Of a stretch of DNA of 64,000 nucleotides, positions 60,987 to 64,000 are shown one piece after another (position 1 is the first letter of the stretch; every line of letters starts with the position of its first letter). Location of the stretch: NCBI GenBank assembly GCA_050301235.1, contig JBNKZD010000276.1, positions 1-64,000 of the forward strand, given 5' to 3'. The notes beneath the pieces are model-generated. The model worked only from the letters and a program-made list of their open reading frames with translations. It did not search any database and was not told the origin of the DNA. This stretch comes from JAFGIN01 sp050301235. GTDB taxonomy: Bacteria > Fibrobacterota > Chitinivibrionia > Chitinivibrionales > Chitinispirillaceae. Both the position numbers and the translations under genes were made by a program.

Positions 60987-63404
60987 CTATTTTCTCGCAA
61001 ATATCTCAGGAACATAGTTTCGCAGCATCAAAGAAAATGTCACGACTGTAACAGAACTCATCGCCATCGCCAAACCGGCAAGTTCGGGTTTGAATACAAT
61101 CCCAAACCAGGGTTTTAAAACGCCTGCTGCGAGCGGAATCAATGCTGCGTTATAGGCAAAGGCCCAGAAAATATTCATTTTAATCTGTCGAATGATCCTT
61201 TTCCCGAGCTGCAGTGAAGCAACTACATCACGCAGACTATTTTTAATCAGAACAATTTCACCGGTTTCGATAGCCACATCGGTTCCGCCACCGATCGCGA
61301 TACCGACATCAGCAAGCGCCAGTGCAGCGGCATCATTGATACCATCACCAACAAAGGTAACTTTTTTTCCGGCTGCACGGAGTTCACGGATCTTTTCGGC
61401 TTTCTGATCAGGCAAAACTCCTGCAATCACCTCGGTTATGCCGATAACCGAACCAACATACTTCGCAGCTTCCGGATTGTCCCCGGTGAGCATCATCACC
61501 TCAATCCCCATTTTCTGCAGAGCACGTACAGCAACCGCAGCATCATCCCGGATAGTATCTGCAACCGAGATTATCCCGATGCAATTTGTATCTGTCGCAA
61601 CAAAGACATGTGATTCACCACGCTCACCCTCTACATGTTTGCGGACTTCATCGGGTATCTGAATCCCCTCATCCTGTAAAAGCCGCTCATTACCGACCAG
61701 AACCATTTTTCCGTCAATTTCAGCTCGTACACCTCTGCCTTCAAAGGTATGAAGCGAATTTAAGGGTCTGATTTCAGATCCATTCTTTTGAGCATAATCG
61801 ACGATAGCTTCTGCTAACGGGTGAAGAGAACCTTTTTCCACAGATGCTGCCAGAGTCAATAATTCCCTGTCATTTCCCCGAGTAGAAAAAACCGTTTTAG
61901 CTACCGGTTTTCCTTCAGTCAATGTACCTGTTTTATCAAAAACAACGGTCGTTATCGATTGCGTTCTCTCAAGAACATCGCCGTTTTTGATTAAAATTCC
62001 AAGTTCTGCACCTCTGCCGATGCCAACAGTTACAGCTGTGGGTGATGCAAGCCCCAGAGCACATGGACAGGCGATTACAACTACAGCAATCAAAACGGTA
62101 AGTGCAAATTGCAATGGCGCAGCTGCTACAAAAAACCAGATCAGAAAAGCAGTAATCGCCACCCCGAGAATCACCGGAATAAAAACAGAAACAACCTTAT
62201 CTGCAAATAACTGAACCGGAGGACGCGAACTTTGTGCATCTTTGACTAGTTTGATTATTCTTGCTAAAACGGTGTCTTTTCCGATTCTCTCGGACACAAC
62301 AGTTATCACTCCTGATTTATTAATTGTCCCGGCAGTCACCGAACTGCCTTCATTTTTATACACCGGAAAAGGTTCACCACTGACCATCGCTTCATCGATG
62401 GAGCTTTCCCCTTTTACAACCTTGCCATCAACGGGAACCTGTTCACCTGGTTTTATTACAACGATCTCTCCCACTTCGATACTCTCAACCGGAATAGCCA
62501 CCTCTGTTCCATCGCGCACCACAACCGCTTTTTTGGGTTGAAGGTTTATCAATTTACGTATCGAGCTTGTTGTCTTTCCTTTAGCTCTGTTTTCGAGAAA
62601 CCGCCCAAGAATCAGAAATCCTGAAAGCATGATTGCTGTTTCATACAGCATAAATTCATGACCTGATAGAAGGCCAAAAGTCCCTGCAATACTTGCGCCG
62701 TAGGCAGTACTGATTCCAAGCGCATACATTACATCCATGGTCAGAGCACGGCTTTTCAAATTAACAAAAGCTATTTTGTAAATTGGAAATGCAACAAATA
62801 CAAATACAGGTGTCGAAATAAAGAACAACCAGAGCGGATGTAAAAAATGGCGAAGTGATGGGACATACATCGCCATCATCAGGGGCATACTGAAACCAAA
62901 AGACACAATCAAGCGTACAAGCCTCATGCGCTGTTCTTTTTCAAGTTGCTCATTATGCAGATCAACATCCGCCGATCCCTCAACGCCTTTATATTCGTAA
63001 CCGTTCATTTTAATTTTCTGTTTTACCAGCTGAAACGGGATCTCCTGGGTGAATAACTTCATGGAAGCAGTCTCAGTAACCGGATTCACCGATGCATCGG
63101 CGACTTCCGGTATCTCAAGCAGTGCAACTCTCACACTCTGGGCACATGATGCACAGTGCATCCCACCGACATTGATAGTAACCTGATTAAAGACAACCGA
63201 AAAACCATTTTTCTCAATTTCTACCTGTATTGCTTTCAGACTGGTAACATTCGAGTCGATCTCAATCGTCGCAGTTTCAGTTGAAAAATTCACCTCCGCA
63301 TACGATACTCCATTAAAAGCCGTAAGAGCCTTTGTTAATCGCTGCGCACATGATGCACAGTGCATTCCACCGATCTGGATCTGATATTTTCCGATGTTTT
63401 TCAT
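60987..63404 (-). CDS. copA: Copper-exporting P1B-type ATPase
   Basis: An 805-residue heavy-metal ATPase. Two N-terminal HMA domains each carry GMHCASC (residues 13-19 and 80-86). The membrane metal site is CPC at 446-448, the phosphorylated Asp490 lies in DKTGTL, and MLTGDNPEAA and GDGINDAAAL form the P and hinge regions. This combination defines CopA, exporting Cu(I) from the cytoplasm. No copper regulator or chaperone is adjacent. It lies alone, downstream of a Y-family polymerase gene with a 470-base gap. Confidence 0.96.
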   Translation of the reverse strand: MKNIGKYQIQIGGMHCASCAQRLTKALTAFNGVSYAEVNFSTETATIEIDSNVTSLKAIQVEIEKNGFSVVFNQVTINVGGMHCASCAQSVRVALLEIPEVADASVNPVTETASMKLFTQEIPFQLVKQKIKMNGYEYKGVEGSADVDLHNEQLEKEQRMRLVRLIVSFGFSMPLMMAMYVPSLRHFLHPLWLFFISTPVFVFVAFPIYKIAFVNLKSRALTMDVMYALGISTAYGASIAGTFGLLSGHEFMLYETAIMLSGFLILGRFLENRAKGKTTSSIRKLINLQPKKAVVVRDGTEVAIPVESIEVGEIVVIKPGEQVPVDGKVVKGESSIDEAMVSGEPFPVYKNEGSSVTAGTINKSGVITVVSERIGKDTVLARIIKLVKDAQSSRPPVQLFADKVVSVFIPVILGVAITAFLIWFFVAAAPLQFALTVLIAVVVIACPCALGLASPTAVTVGIGRGAELGILIKNGDVLERTQSITTVVFDKTGTLTEGKPVAKTVFSTRGNDRELLTLAASVEKGSLHPLAEAIVDYAQKNGSEIRPLNSLHTFEGRGVRAEIDGKMVLVGNERLLQDEGIQIPDEVRKHVEGERGESHVFVATDTNCIGIISVADTIRDDAAVAVRALQKMGIEVMMLTGDNPEAAKYVGSVIGITEVIAGVLPDQKAEKIRELRAAGKKVTFVGDGINDAAALALADVGIAIGGGTDVAIETGEIVLIKNSLRDVVASLQLGKRIIRQIKMNIFWAFAYNAALIPLAAGVLKPWFGIVFKPELAGLAMAMSSVTVVTFSLMLRNYVPEIFARK

Positions 63405-63874
63405 TATACTAACTGTACTTTAAGTTTTTTCCCTAACACATGAGCTGCCTGATAATAAGATCGTCAAGCGGCGTTTTCTGTAAGTTTTCAATAAATCCGT
63501 GTAGCAATACCATTATATTATCAACGACAGAAAAAAATAATCATTCACGTACAGGTTTACACAATTTTTCAGTTTTATAGAAGCCAACATTCAAAATAAA
63601 ATCTGATTTATCCATATTTGCATATCTGCATAGTTTTTTTCGGGATTTTCACAGTACCCGGTTTGGTAAGTGTGTCGCGAGAAACAATCCTGATTCAACC
63701 GGGACTGCCGGGGCGTGTGTCACTGCCTGAAAACGCTGTATTCGCAAACTTCGCTAAATTCATGGGAAAGAACACATTAAATATTTTTTCATTTTCGTGC
63801 ATTTGGTGTGTTTCGTGGTTTAATTTAATAACTGCAGTGCGTCCAGTTTTGATTGAGGACAGCTTGCCACCCCC
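63405..63874. other. Intergenic region between copA and the right-edge gene
   Basis: No gene is supported. A plus-strand open frame from 63618 overlaps the last codons of the right-edge gene in the wrong strand and is rejected. The text near 63790-63825 is A/T-rich with GTGTGTTTCGTGGTT, a phrase seen in dispersed intergenic repeats of many environmental genomes. The copA promoter should lie near 63405-63500. Confidence 0.5.
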
Positions 63875-64000
63875 TCACGCCTGCCGTCCCCAGAAACGGA
63901 TCGCTTTTTCGCCAAAGTTATTTCGGATGGAATCGATCGCGCTCATCAGGTTTTCCTCACGTTCGGTGTCCAGAAACAGATCGACCTGGCCGTAAGGGAA
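63875..64000 (-). CDS. C-terminus of a Y-family DNA polymerase (Pol IV-like), cut by the edge
   Basis: Only 41 residues and the TGA stop are visible on the minus strand. They read QVDLFLDTEREENLMSAI and then IRNNFGEKAIRF, matching the extreme C-terminus of DinB-type Y-family polymerases (QLxLF...A.D.IR..FG..AI). This small region also holds the clamp-binding motif in many members. The catalytic part lies beyond base 64000. GC content looks slightly higher than in neighbouring genes. Confidence 0.75.
   Translation of the reverse strand, partial: FPYGQVDLFLDTEREENLMSAIDSIRNNFGEKAIRFWGRQA

Noticed and set aside
63618..63995. Plus-strand 125-residue open frame at the right edge
   Set aside because: It overlaps the well-supported polymerase C-terminus on the minus strand, and its sequence has no recognised pattern.
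1..64000. CRISPR arrays, rRNA or tRNA genes, and intact transposases
   Set aside because: No repeat-spacer regularity, cloverleaf or transposase frame was recognised in the intergenic DNA.

Overview
The window reads as chromosomal DNA of a Gram-negative, motile, polysaccharide-degrading bacterium, most likely Fibrobacterota (Chitinispirillum/Chitinivibrio-like) or a close FCB relative. The evidence is a GH9 cellulase, a cluster of SGNH acetyl/carbohydrate esterases that share a type IX-like C-terminal sorting module, P- and L-ring flagellar genes, TamA/TamB, ExbB/ExbD, lipoproteins with a CsgG-type domain, and low to moderate GC. The taxonomic call is inference; no rRNA or marker set is present.

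Layout. 1-1740: a truncated FRG-domain gene at the left edge, repeats, a degraded AHSA1/SRPBCC fragment and an inverted-repeat element. 1739-5125: exbB-exbD followed by a TonB-position protein that carries a CBM9-like domain. 5126-12820: a palindromic repeat, a DUF1573 protein, a lipoprotein pair including an exported PEP/pyruvate-binding (PPDK-like) protein, a secreted adhesin-like protein, small lipoproteins and a frameshifted DUF3795 gene. 12923-16166: a galactose operon lacI-galT-galK with a perfect palindrome upstream of lacI. 16304-22250: tamB-tamA. 22385-24046: a PHP-family hydrolase. 24003-28450: flgF-flgG-flgA-flgH-flgI with a good sigma-54-type promoter before flgF. 28616-31966: a compact operon secreted protein-thioredoxin-radical SAM-glycosyltransferase. 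32312-34639: a Ser/Thr kinase, an M23 peptidase and a coiled-coil protein.

34918-40183 is the esterase cluster (SGNH hydrolase, CE12-like esterase, sialate-O-acetylesterase-like) interrupted by a nucleotidyltransferase/small-partner pair that looks like a toxin-antitoxin cassette. 40377-45485 holds a 59-residue membrane protein overlapping a TTG-started GT-C glycosyltransferase, a TPR/O-GlcNAc-transferase-like protein and a tRNA-dihydrouridine synthase. 45499-48687 is a two-component pair beside a decayed second histidine kinase. 49047-51674 is the GH9 cellulase. 51873-58520 holds a CsgG/beta-barrel outer-membrane protein, a hypothetical membrane protein, glnS, a Dabb protein and gltX. 59083-60849 is a second Ser/Thr kinase with a TPR-like tail, 60987-63404 is the copper ATPase copA, and the right edge cuts a Y-family DNA polymerase gene.

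The most unusual items are the CBM9 protein in the TonB slot, the exported PPDK-like lipoprotein, the nucleotidyltransferase cassette, the overlapping small membrane gene, and the two kinases that share an insertion, one having lost the HRD arginine. No CRISPR array, rRNA, tRNA or intact insertion sequence was seen.
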